A program made the translations under genes and the position numbers. A DNA stretch of 43,626 nucleotides, taken from the NCBI GenBank assembly GCA_913056395.1, contig CAJXMG010000023.1:1-43626 (forward strand). The letters run 5' to 3'. Below are positions 24,624 to 32,503 of this stretch, in pieces; the first letter of the stretch is position 1; every line of letters starts with the position of its first letter. Below the pieces are notes generated by a model. The model was not told the origin of the DNA. It did not search any database and saw only the letters and a program-made list of their open reading frames with translations. The stretch is from an uncultured bacterium (GTDB lineage Bacteria > Planctomycetota > UBA8108 > UBA1146).

Positions 24624-26341
24624 GGCGTGCCTGCCAACCGCCAATCGCGAAGGATGCGTTTTCTGTTCAGCTCGCCCTCGATGACCACCCTGTCCACTTT
24701 GGTATTCCAGCCGGTGAGATCTCCTTCAAGCCTCATACCCGGTGCACCTGAAGGGATCGCGTTCGATGGAATCTGGAAAGTCATTCGCAGGAGAGGGTCT
24801 TCGCTATTTTGGGATTGGACCTGCAAGCGAAAACGATCCCTGTCTGGATCGCTGGGCTCAAGGCGTTCCAGGGTGAGCTGATGGTCGATGCCCTCACGCA
24901 GGAAACCGTTGCGTACAAGTTGTTCGATTTCGATGGGTACCGGTGATCCATGTTGGAGAACTTCGATGGTTGGATCAGCAGATCTCCCAATCGAGAGTCC
25001 GATACGCCAGCGGTTGCCCGGCTGATCCGGATCCGCTGCGACCTGTAACTCCAGATCCGGATTTCCCAGCGTTCGCAATCCAGTCAACTCCCAACGATCG
25101 AGTCTGGACATGTAGGGGAAGCGAACCACCTCTGGGGCATTGGCCCAACGAAGCTGGCCTTCACGAATATTGGGTCTGATCTGATTTCTTGCACCAGAGT
25201 TTTTGGAAACGGAGACAGGACGGAAGAACCGCTCTGTTTCGACGTTATTGAACTCAAAGGTGAGCTGGTCTACGGAGCCCTTCTCAGCCAGCAGGTCTCC
25301 AAAAGAAGCGTCCACCTTTGCCAACTGCTGGCGGTAGGGAGTCAGCAGGTTGCCCGGCAGAACTGACCCGCCGATGACTGCCAGAATGAGAACCACCACT
25401 GCAGAGGCGAGAAGTCTCGTCGATCGGGGAGGAGCCTGTTCAGGGTCAATTCGCTGGGTGATCGCCTGAAGCCTGGTCAGAACTCCCGAGTGGTTCTGCG
25501 GTCGCTGTTCAGGAGCTTTATGGAGCATCGACTGAATCAGTTCAGCAAACTCTGCATCGACTGTGGGCAAAGCCTCAACGATGTCGGGAACCGGAGCATT
25601 CACATGGGCGATCAACAGATCCATTCTTGAGTCCCGGGTGTAGGGCGGCTCACCGGTGAGAAGGTGGTAGAGAGTTGCACCCAAACTGTAGATGTCGGAG
25701 CGTTCATCGGTGCCATGTCCCTGAACTTGTTCAGGGGAGCAATACTGGGGAGTACCAACGACCTCATTCCCCTCGGTGGCATCCTCTTCGATGGAACCGG
25801 CAAGTCCGAAGTCGACCAGCTTGATATTGCCGAGGGCATCGACGATCAGGTTGGAAGGCTTGATATCGCGGTGAATGATGCCCTGATTTCGTGCTTCTTC
25901 CAGAGCACGTGTGGCTGAGATCGCAACCTTGAGAACTTCTTCAATGGGCAACTTTCCACGCTCATTCAATTCTTCCTCAAAGCTGGGACCGGGAAGAAAT
26001 TCCATCACCAGATAGGGAAGATCATCCTCATCGTGAATTGCGTGGATCTGTCCAATGTTGGGATGATTGACCGCAGCGATGGCTCTGGCTTCGGCGAGGA
26101 ATTTGTCGCGAATGTCGTGGTGATCCTTCAGTCGTGGATGGACCCGCTTGATGGCGACAGTTCTCTGCAAGGAGGGATCATGGGCCCGATAGACGACGCC
26201 CATTCCACCCTCACCGATCTTCTCTTCGACCAGAAACTGACCGATGTGGTCAAAGCGGGGGGTCTGCATCGGTTGGGTGTCATCCGCTGAAAGGCTGTCC
26301 GATTCGGGGGAAGCGGGGCTGAAGAGAATGTCGGATTTCAT
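24620..26341 (-). CDS. Membrane-anchored PknB-type Ser/Thr protein kinase
   Basis: 573 residues. ATG 26341 has GGAGG 7 bases upstream. Kinase domain at about 34-290 with all main motifs: glycine loop IGEGGMGVVYRA, catalytic Lys65 (VAIKRV), HRDIKPSN (His157-Asp159), DFG (177-179), activation segment VGTPQYCSPEQ and SDIYSLGATLYHLLTG. One membrane segment (about 309-331) separates it from an extracytoplasmic part (about 240 residues) with beta-rich sequence and no PASTA repeats; it may be a sensor. The stop overlaps the start of the FHA activator, so the kinase and its likely substrate or reader are made together. TIGR00300 gene is divergent, 148 bases away; no clear promoter seen between. Confidence 0.93.
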   Translation of the reverse strand: MKSDILFSPASPESDSLSADDTQPMQTPRFDHIGQFLVEEKIGEGGMGVVYRAHDPSLQRTVAIKRVHPRLKDHHDIRDKFLAEARAIAAVNHPNIGQIHAIHDEDDLPYLVMEFLPGPSFEEELNERGKLPIEEVLKVAISATRALEEARNQGIIHRDIKPSNLIVDALGNIKLVDFGLAGSIEEDATEGNEVVGTPQYCSPEQVQGHGTDERSDIYSLGATLYHLLTGEPPYTRDSRMDLLIAHVNAPVPDIVEALPTVDAEFAELIQSMLHKAPEQRPQNHSGVLTRLQAITQRIDPEQAPPRSTRLLASAVVVLILAVIGGSVLPGNLLTPYRQQLAKVDASFGDLLAEKGSVDQLTFEFNNVETERFFRPVSVSKNSGARNQIRPNIREGQLRWANAPEVVRFPYMSRLDRWELTGLRTLGNPDLELQVAADPDQPGNRWRIGLSIGRSADPTIEVLQHGSPVPIEIEQLVRNGFLREGIDHQLTLERLEPSDPDRDRFRLQVQSQNSEDPLLRMTFQIPSNAIPSGAPGMRLEGDLTGWNTKVDRVVIEGELNRKRILRDWRLAGTP

Positions 26342-26489
26342 CGATTCGCCTCCATTCCGCTTCCGGGGACAGGTTTCAATTCCATGACGCCATCCACCCC
26401 GCCGCTGGCCGTGCTATCCTGCCGATTCGAGGGCTGGATTTGTGCCTGCCCGCCGGCTGGGAGATCAGACTCGCAAGGATAGTCTCACG

Positions 26490-27668
26490 ATGACGGACAA
26501 ATTCGACAACATACTTCGATCAGTTCCTGGAGAAGACCCGCGAACCCTTCTGAAAGCGGTTCAAAGTGCCTTTGCTGGCAAGGGGGAATTCGAGGTTTTG
26601 CGACTCACGGGCAGTGAATTGCACATAGGAATTGGGTCTGATTCGCCTCTGGTGGCCGATCTGCTCGCTTTGGGCTTTGAACAGGATCAGGTCCAGGAGC
26701 CGGTTTGGCAGTCCGCTCCAGCTGCAGGGGTCGCCCCGGAAAATTTTTACAGCACCACCCATCATCGGACGCAGGTCTGGCTCAGTGACGAATGGAAAGA
26801 GGTCGCGGATCAGCGCATGGACGGTTGCCTGACCCACGACGATGGCCAGCCCAGATGTGTAAAACTGCGTGATCTCGCTGAAGGTGACCCGGTTCTCGTC
26901 GGGTTCGACGGGGTTCGTGTCGTCCATGCGGAGTCTGAAGATGACGACCATGACTTTGCTTTCATGGCCAACGACGTTTCCTCCGAAAGACGGGCAGAGG
27001 TCCAAACGGCAAGAGTGGTGGAGTTGGCCCGTCAGGCCAGGGACCGGGGTCAAAAGATTGTATGGGTCCCGGGCCCCGTGATCGTTCATACCGGAGCTTC
27101 CCGCGAGTTGGAAATCCTGGTGCGTGAAGGTTGGGTCGATTCGGTTCTCAGTGGCAATGCCCTGGCGGTTCACGATATCGAATCCCAATGGCTCGGAACC
27201 AGCCTCGGAGTTTCTGTCGAGGATGGACGAGTGATTCCCCACGGACACTCCCATCACATGCGCGCCATCAATCGGATCCGGGCGCACGGATCGATCGCTG
27301 CCGCAGTCGATGCGGGAGAGTTGCAAGGGGGTCTCATGCATGCCCTCGTCGAGAAACAGGTGCCATGGATCCTCGCCGGCTCCATTCGTGATGACGGTCC
27401 GTTACCCGATACTGAGATGGACCTCTTCAAGGCTCAGGATCAATACGCAGAACAATTGAAGGGGGCGGGGCTGGTGATCGTCCTGTCGACGATGCTTCAC
27501 GGTATCGGAGTGGGCAACATGCTCTCCGGTGAAGTTCCTCTGGTTTGCGTGGATATTCATCCCGCCGTTGCGACCAAGTTGGCCGATCGCGGATCTGCTC
27601 AGGCGATCGGCATCGTCACCGACGTTGGACTTTTCGTTCGTCGATTGCGTGAAGAGCTGGTCGGCTGA
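26490..27668 (+). CDS. TIGR00300-family protein, ornithine cyclodeaminase-like (deoxyhypusine synthase-fold)
   Basis: 392 residues from ATG 26490 (AAGGA upstream); longer frames from 26442 lack a ribosome site. Residues about 1-110 are the conserved N-terminal domain of TIGR00300 (LTGSELHIGIGSDSPLVADL, ENFYSTTHHRTQVWLSDEWK, then MDGCLTH). The rest has a nucleotide-binding, deoxyhypusine-synthase-like fold (IVWVPGPVIVHTGASREL, NALAVHDIESQWLGTSLG, HSHHMRAINRIRA, PWILAGSIRDDGPLPDTEMD, IVLSTMLHGIGVGNML). In archaea this family includes ornithine cyclodeaminase (ornithine to proline). In cyanobacteria it is fused to an arginine-degrading domain (AgrE/ArgZ) that is absent here. Substrate is inferred. 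It shares an operon with the GlcD-like gene (16-base gap). Confidence 0.8.
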   Translation: MTDKFDNILRSVPGEDPRTLLKAVQSAFAGKGEFEVLRLTGSELHIGIGSDSPLVADLLALGFEQDQVQEPVWQSAPAAGVAPENFYSTTHHRTQVWLSDEWKEVADQRMDGCLTHDDGQPRCVKLRDLAEGDPVLVGFDGVRVVHAESEDDDHDFAFMANDVSSERRAEVQTARVVELARQARDRGQKIVWVPGPVIVHTGASRELEILVREGWVDSVLSGNALAVHDIESQWLGTSLGVSVEDGRVIPHGHSHHMRAINRIRAHGSIAAAVDAGELQGGLMHALVEKQVPWILAGSIRDDGPLPDTEMDLFKAQDQYAEQLKGAGLVIVLSTMLHGIGVGNMLSGEVPLVCVDIHPAVATKLADRGSAQAIGIVTDVGLFVRRLREELVG

Positions 27669-27684
27669 GATCGGGAGCACCCGC

Positions 27685-29097
27685 ATGGAGTTGGATACTC
27701 ATCTTTCTTTCTTCTCGAATCTCTTCGGTGATCGGTGTTCGACTCGGCAGGAAGATCTAGAGCGCTATGGCCGCGACGAAACGGAAGACCTTTGCTTTCC
27801 TCCGCATATCGTGGTCAAACCCGCAACAGTCGATGAGATTTCGCAGGTTCTCCGATACTGCCACGAGCACACGATTCCGGTCACACCTGGCGGCGCACGA
27901 ACAGGTCTGAGTGGGGGAGCGCTTCCGGTTCATGGGGGAGTGCTGTTGTCCCTCGAACTGTTGAATCGAATCCTGGAAATCGATGAAAAGAATCATCAGG
28001 TCACGGTTGAGCCTGGAGTGATTACCCAGGTTTTACAGGAAGCGGTCAAAGAGAAAGGCCTCTTCTATCCTCCGGACCCGGCCAGCAAGGGCAGTTGCTT
28101 CATCGGTGGCAACATCGCTGAAAATTCGGGTGGCCCGAAGGCGGTGAAGTATGGCGTCACCCGTGACTACGTCCTCAATCTGGAGGTGGTGCTGCCCGGG
28201 GGAGAGGTCATCTGGACCGGAGCCAATGTGCTCAAGAATGCGACCGGATATGACCTGACCCATTTGATGGTCGGTTCTGAGGGAACCCTCGGGGTGGTCA
28301 CAAAAATCGTTCTCAAACTGATACCCCACCCCACCCACGATTTGCTGATGTTGGTCCCTTTCAGGGAAGCGCGCGCAGCATGTGAAGCGGTGGCGGCCAT
28401 CTTCCAGGCGGGTATCACTCCCAGCGGACTCGAATTCATGGAGCGGGATGCCTTGGTGGCCACACGTGACTTCACGGGTGATACCACTCTGGAGATCACA
28501 GACGACCATGCGGCGCACTTGTTGATTGAGGTCGACGGACACGATCCTGATCTGTTGATGCAAGATTGCGAGAGGATCGTCGAGGTTCTCGAGCCATTCC
28601 CCACAGATGAGATTCTCTTCGCAGAATCGGCGAAGCAGAAAGAAGGACTGTGGTCACTTCGACGCAAGGTCAGTGAGGCGGTCAAGGCGCGTTCCGTCTA
28701 CAAGGAAGAAGATACGGTGGTGCCCCGTTACCAACTTCCGGAGTTACTGGATCACGTCAAAAGGATCGGCAGAGAGTACGGCTTTGAATCGATCTGCTAC
28801 GGACACGCAGGAGATGGCAATCTTCATGTCAATATTTTGCGGGGAGACCTTTCCGATCAGCAATGGCGGGAAGAAATCCCGCAGGCGATCCGGGAACTGT
28901 TTACGGAAGTCAGGGAACTGGGGGGGACCATCTCCGGTGAGCACGGCATCGGTGTGGTGCAGCAGCCGTACATGGACATCATGTTTCCCCAGGTCACCCT
29001 CGACCTGATGCGATCGATCAAGGCGGTATTCGATCCGCGGGGGATTCTCAACCCGGGCAAAATCTTTGACGGTATGAAGACGGAGCAGGGCTTCTAA
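27685..29097 (+). CDS. glcD: GlcD-like FAD-binding D-2-hydroxyacid dehydrogenase/oxidase
   Basis: 470 residues from ATG 27685 with GGGAG upstream. The FAD-binding PCMH domain (about 40-225) contains PVTPGGARTGLSGGALPVHG, VEPGVITQVLQEAVKE, SCFIGGNIAENSGGPKAVKY and VGSEGTLGVVTKI. The C-terminal FAD-oxidase domain contains EEDTVVPRYQLPEL, CYGHAGDGNLHVNIL and GGTISGEHGIGVVQ, the signature of glycolate oxidase subunit D and D-lactate dehydrogenases. No GlcE or GlcF gene follows, so it may act alone or with distant partners. It ends tail-to-tail with the prenyltransferase-repeat gene, the stops overlapping by two bases. The substrate (glycolate, D-lactate, other 2-hydroxyacid) is not decided by sequence. 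Confidence 0.9.
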   Translation: MELDTHLSFFSNLFGDRCSTRQEDLERYGRDETEDLCFPPHIVVKPATVDEISQVLRYCHEHTIPVTPGGARTGLSGGALPVHGGVLLSLELLNRILEIDEKNHQVTVEPGVITQVLQEAVKEKGLFYPPDPASKGSCFIGGNIAENSGGPKAVKYGVTRDYVLNLEVVLPGGEVIWTGANVLKNATGYDLTHLMVGSEGTLGVVTKIVLKLIPHPTHDLLMLVPFREARAACEAVAAIFQAGITPSGLEFMERDALVATRDFTGDTTLEITDDHAAHLLIEVDGHDPDLLMQDCERIVEVLEPFPTDEILFAESAKQKEGLWSLRRKVSEAVKARSVYKEEDTVVPRYQLPELLDHVKRIGREYGFESICYGHAGDGNLHVNILRGDLSDQQWREEIPQAIRELFTEVRELGGTISGEHGIGVVQQPYMDIMFPQVTLDLMRSIKAVFDPRGILNPGKIFDGMKTEQGF

Positions 29098-30383
29098 AGT
29101 TTGACCGGTTCAGCTTCGGGTTTCTCTGCGGGTTTCTTCGCGGGCTTCTCCTTTTCGGCCTCAACTTCTTTGGCTTCCTCCTTCGTGGCTCCCTTTTTCA
29201 TGTTTCCCCATTGCTTCAATTCGTCGAGATCGACCTTTGTCGGCAAAGGGATTTTGGGGGAGTGGAGGGCCATCAGGGTCATCGCTGTTCCGTAAGCAGC
29301 ACTGCGGGGAAAGACCCGGTCATTCCAGGTGCCTTCCTTGTCACGAACCTGCCACATCAATTCGAGGAGACGGCTGCGGGCCGCCTTTTGTTCTTTTTCC
29401 GGAAGGACCCGGATGGCTCGGGCAGTATGAAGGTGTGCATAAAAGAAATAGTAGGGAGCAATGTAAAAGGGTGGATTGTGGGTGCCTGTTTGTGCGCGCC
29501 GACGTTCGAGCCATTTCCAGTGATCGAAGAAGGCTTTGACTGCGAAGCGGACCTGATTGAGATCATTCATCCCGGCGTGATAGAGAGCGAGTTCACTGAC
29601 CGCCATCCGTGCGCAGGCTCCCTCAAGAGCTTCAAAACCTTCACCGGTGGCTCGTTCTGGTTGGGTTGAGTACTGGATGGCGCCACTCTCGATGCGAGCT
29701 TCCTCGATGGTTTTGAGGGCGCGAATCACGACATTGCCATCAAAGGGATAGCCCAGGTCCCGGGCACGCAACAGGGCCATCACTGCGGGTCCTGTCATGA
29801 AAGGAGAGGCGGGGCTGGAGGCATTGCGACGACGGGACCGGGAGTAATTCCATCCACCCCCCGGGATCTCATTGGCGATGAGAATGTCGATCAATTCGCG
29901 GGTTCGTGTCTGAACTTCAGGGAGAAGCTCCTGCGGAACCCGTTTGATCTGTTGCAGCCTCAACAGGGTTTCGAGGGCTTCGATGTGTCCCCAGTCACGA
30001 ACGTCGTAGCCGCGATTGAAGCCGACTCCCATCGCCGGACCTTTGCACGATTCTGCCAGAAGAAAATTCAGGCCCCGGCGCAGTGCGACATTGACGGGGT
30101 CTTCCGCATCGAGACGGATTCGTTTTGCCGGGAGAGTTTCAATCAGGGACCGCAGCACGATGGCCGTCCCTCCCACCCGATAACCCGGCGGAATTTGTCC
30201 CCGTTCCCGGTAGACCCCTTCGTATGGCCATTCGCCGATGACGGCCTCTTCATCGATGCCTTCCTGAGCTTTCAGCAGATACTGCACCGCTTGCTGAGCA
30301 GCCTCATTCCAGCCGTCTTCAACTTCGAAGGAGGTGGCGGGTGTGGATATGAGGGGCAGGCACAGGAGCAGGGTCAGGATCAT
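29094..30383 (-). CDS. Exported prenyltransferase/squalene-oxidase repeat protein
   Basis: 429 residues with an N-terminal signal peptide (ILTLLLCLPLISTPATSF). An alpha/alpha-barrel of the squalene-cyclase/protein-prenyltransferase type is suggested by repeats such as YRVGGTAIVLRSLIETL, WGHIEALETLLRLQQI, GGGWNYSRSRRRNASSPASP and GTAMTLMALHSPKIPLP. The DXDD acid motif of true squalene-hopene cyclases is not seen, so this is likely not a hopanoid enzyme. Secreted members of this fold are frequent in Planctomycetota; their role is unknown. The C-terminus is a Lys/Glu/Pro/Ala-rich tail (about 45 residues). It converges on glcD with overlapping stops. Confidence 0.75.
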   Translation of the reverse strand: MILTLLLCLPLISTPATSFEVEDGWNEAAQQAVQYLLKAQEGIDEEAVIGEWPYEGVYRERGQIPPGYRVGGTAIVLRSLIETLPAKRIRLDAEDPVNVALRRGLNFLLAESCKGPAMGVGFNRGYDVRDWGHIEALETLLRLQQIKRVPQELLPEVQTRTRELIDILIANEIPGGGWNYSRSRRRNASSPASPFMTGPAVMALLRARDLGYPFDGNVVIRALKTIEEARIESGAIQYSTQPERATGEGFEALEGACARMAVSELALYHAGMNDLNQVRFAVKAFFDHWKWLERRRAQTGTHNPPFYIAPYYFFYAHLHTARAIRVLPEKEQKAARSRLLELMWQVRDKEGTWNDRVFPRSAAYGTAMTLMALHSPKIPLPTKVDLDELKQWGNMKKGATKEEAKEVEAEKEKPAKKPAEKPEAEPVKL

Positions 30384-30522
30384 GGAAGGGCCTCGTCATT
30401 CTGTGAATTCAGTGGAAATCCGTACTGGAACCCTTGCATGGTGCCACTTCTGTCCTCTGGCAGGTATTGAAAACCGGGGAGCCAAAATGAGTGAAATCGC
30501 TACAAAATTACCTCATATGAGA

Positions 30523-30537
30523 CCCCATTTGGGGTAA
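30523..30537. repeat. 15-base palindromic repeat CCCCATTTGGGGTAA (copy 1)
   Basis: Exact copy of 37325-37339. A looser form, CCCCACTCGGGGT, is at 2495-2507. Each lies 56-89 bases upstream of a TAAR-N17-TTTATGA element. Could be a protein site or a small hairpin. Confidence 0.4.
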
Positions 30538-30580
30538 TCTGGTGTGAGGGGCAAGATTCGGGAGTCGAGGTCGCAATCTG

Positions 30581-30608
30581 TAAACCATTTTATTTATAGG
30601 GTTTATGA
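30581..30608 (+). promoter_or_regulatory. Putative activator-binding element TAAR-N17-TTTATGA (copy B, upstream of HK/RR)
   Basis: The most symmetric copy: TAAACC at the left and GGTTTA inside GGGTTTATGA at the right form a perfect 6-bp inverted repeat. It begins 72 bases upstream of the -24 element. Its place before the histidine kinase/NtrC operon suggests autoregulation. Confidence 0.55.
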
Positions 30609-30652
30609 AATGTTTTCCGGGTGAAGCCCCGTCCATTTCCATTCTGCGTGGC

Positions 30653-30668
30653 AGGTACGCCATTTGCA
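30653..30668 (+). promoter_or_regulatory. Putative sigma-54 promoter of the HK/RR operon
   Basis: AGGTACGCCATTTGCA: GG and AC-G of the -24 half and a perfect TTGCA -12 half, with GG to GC spacing 12. Predicted start is near 30679, about 55 bases before the kinase ATG. Confidence 0.65.
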
Positions 30669-30733
30669 GTCATCCCTGAAGCGACCCGCTGATTCACCGC
30701 ATGGCTGCGGTGCCGTGAGAGAGGATGGAATCC

Positions 30734-32503
30734 ATGAGTTCCGAAACGGGATTCTGGAACTTCAGGTTCAAACTGATTCTGCTGATTGCCCTGCTGATGG
30801 CCGGCACCCTTTCGGTGCAGGCGGTCATTCGCAATCACAGCATTCAGGTGATCCTGGATGGCACGGAAGAGGTGGCTGCAGGGATTGCCAATGAGGCGGC
30901 CCAGAAGATGCTGATCGCCACCTCAACCAGCGATCCTGCGGAGTGGGATAGCGAAGCGGCGGAGTCCGGTTCCGATTTCTTTGAGAACTCCAGCCAGGGA
31001 CAAAATGTGCTGGCCTTCAATACCGAGCGAATCATTCAACTTTCCAACGACTTGAGAGCCGGATTGATGGCTCGCAGGGCTTTGGAGTCGAATGTTCCGT
31101 CGCAAAAGGGTGAATACGTTCAAGCCGTCAATATGAATGAGTTGCTTCTTGACCTGCTCGTAGCCTTTCAGCCCGACCTCAACAGCGGGGTTCTGGAAGG
31201 AGTCCGGAAAAGTCTGCAATACTACGACAGTTCTTCAGGACTTGTTTCCTATCGAGAAGAGCTCAAGGCAACAGACGTTCCTGCGTCGGTGAAATTGCCT
31301 GACGGAGCTTATCTGGCAGAGTTTTCCGTGAGTTTTGCACCCCATGAAAGTCAGGCAAACCTTCACTCTCCAAACTCATCGCTTCAGCAATTGTCAGGCT
31401 TTTTTGAAATCTCTGACCGTAATGAGCCAGCCTCTGAGGATTCTGCTGGCCTTGGGGATCTTCCGGTGATCGGCGCTGAGTTCCGTGGAGATCCGGATTC
31501 TCTTTCCATCGATCTGGCGGCTCCTCTGGAAGAGTTGGCAGAGCTGGTACGTGAAACCAATGAACGGGATCTTCTCGCCACTTTGTCCATCTTCATGATC
31601 GGATTGGCATTGGCGTGGATCCTTGGCAGCCGTCTCGTCCAACCGGTGACAGAGGTGGTGGAGGGAATGCAAAAGGTTGCGGCTGGGGATATGAGCGTTC
31701 GACTCTCCGGTGAGCGCGACGCAGAGTTTGCTCTTATCAATGGCCAGTTCAATGAAATGGTTCAGCAGTTGGACAATGCCCGTTCTCTGGAGCGGGGTCT
31801 GGAGCACCGCGAGCGCCTGCAGACGATGGGAGATCTCGCTGCAGGTGTTGCCCACGACATTCGCAATCCCCTGAGCGCCATCTCGATGATCGTCGGCCGC
31901 CTCGGATTCGACTACGCCCCCACCGACGCCAAAGAGCGTGAAGAGTTCCTCGGCTATACCAAAGACATCAAGGATGAGATTGAGCGACTGAACAATCTCG
32001 TCTCGGACTTCTTGCAACTGGCGCAGCCCAATTCCCAAGAGGCGGTGCCCTGCCAGGTGGGAGGAATCCTTGAGGAACTGCAGCGACTTCTCGACAAGGA
32101 AGCTGCAGATCAGGGCGTCTCCATCGAACTGGATGTGCAGGAGGATCTTGCGGAAACACTCTGGAATCCGGTGGAGGGGAAAAGTGCATTCCTCAACGTG
32201 GCGATGAATGCCATTCAGGCGATGCAATCCAACGGAGGTTCTCTGGCGATTCAGGCGCGCAGTGACGATCACTGGATTGTCGTGTCTTTCAAGGACAATG
32301 GCCCGGGCATCGCCCGGGAAGACTGTGAGCAAGTGATGTTGCCCTACGTCACCCGCAGGCCTGGAGGAACCGGACTCGGTCTCGCCATCGCCCGTCGGGT
32401 TGCTGAGCGTTACGGGGGGCGCCTCGAACTGACTTCCCAGATTGCTGTGGGAACCGAAGTCCGTTTCATGTTGCCGGTGAGCACAGAAGAAGGGCGGGCG
32501 TGA
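30734..32503 (+). CDS. NtrB-like membrane sensor histidine kinase
   Basis: 589 residues from ATG 30734 (GAGAGG about 10 bases upstream; ATG 30725 is also in frame but sits on that site). Two membrane segments (about 12-32 and 280-302) frame a periplasmic sensor of some 245 residues with no recognised domain. Then a HAMP domain (about 303-355), HisKA with MGDLAAGVAHDIRNPLSAIS (phospho-acceptor His about 374), and HATPase with N-box LNVAMNAIQAM, DNGPGI and GGTGLGLAIARRVAERYGG. This is the class of kinases paired with NtrC-type regulators. The stop overlaps the regulator start (TGATG). It should phosphorylate the next gene product. Signal unknown. Confidence 0.93.
   Translation: MSSETGFWNFRFKLILLIALLMAGTLSVQAVIRNHSIQVILDGTEEVAAGIANEAAQKMLIATSTSDPAEWDSEAAESGSDFFENSSQGQNVLAFNTERIIQLSNDLRAGLMARRALESNVPSQKGEYVQAVNMNELLLDLLVAFQPDLNSGVLEGVRKSLQYYDSSSGLVSYREELKATDVPASVKLPDGAYLAEFSVSFAPHESQANLHSPNSSLQQLSGFFEISDRNEPASEDSAGLGDLPVIGAEFRGDPDSLSIDLAAPLEELAELVRETNERDLLATLSIFMIGLALAWILGSRLVQPVTEVVEGMQKVAAGDMSVRLSGERDAEFALINGQFNEMVQQLDNARSLERGLEHRERLQTMGDLAAGVAHDIRNPLSAISMIVGRLGFDYAPTDAKEREEFLGYTKDIKDEIERLNNLVSDFLQLAQPNSQEAVPCQVGGILEELQRLLDKEAADQGVSIELDVQEDLAETLWNPVEGKSAFLNVAMNAIQAMQSNGGSLAIQARSDDHWIVVSFKDNGPGIAREDCEQVMLPYVTRRPGGTGLGLAIARRVAERYGGRLELTSQIAVGTEVRFMLPVSTEEGRA

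Larger units (their letters stand above)
30384..30733. other. Divergent intergenic region upstream of the histidine kinase
   Basis: 350 bases between two divergent genes. In order it holds GTGAAATCG (30491-30499), the palindromic repeat CCCCATTTGGGGTAA (30523-30537), the TAAR-N17-TTTATGA element (30581-30608) and a sigma-54 promoter (30653-30668). This order of four motifs nearly matches the gspK upstream region. I see no clear promoter for the minus-strand gene. Confidence 0.5.

Noticed and set aside
26431-26446. Sigma-54 promoter for the TIGR00300 gene
   Set aside because: GGGCTGGATTTGTGCC has the right GG-GC spacing but weak -24 and -12 halves; GG-N10-GC is common by chance.
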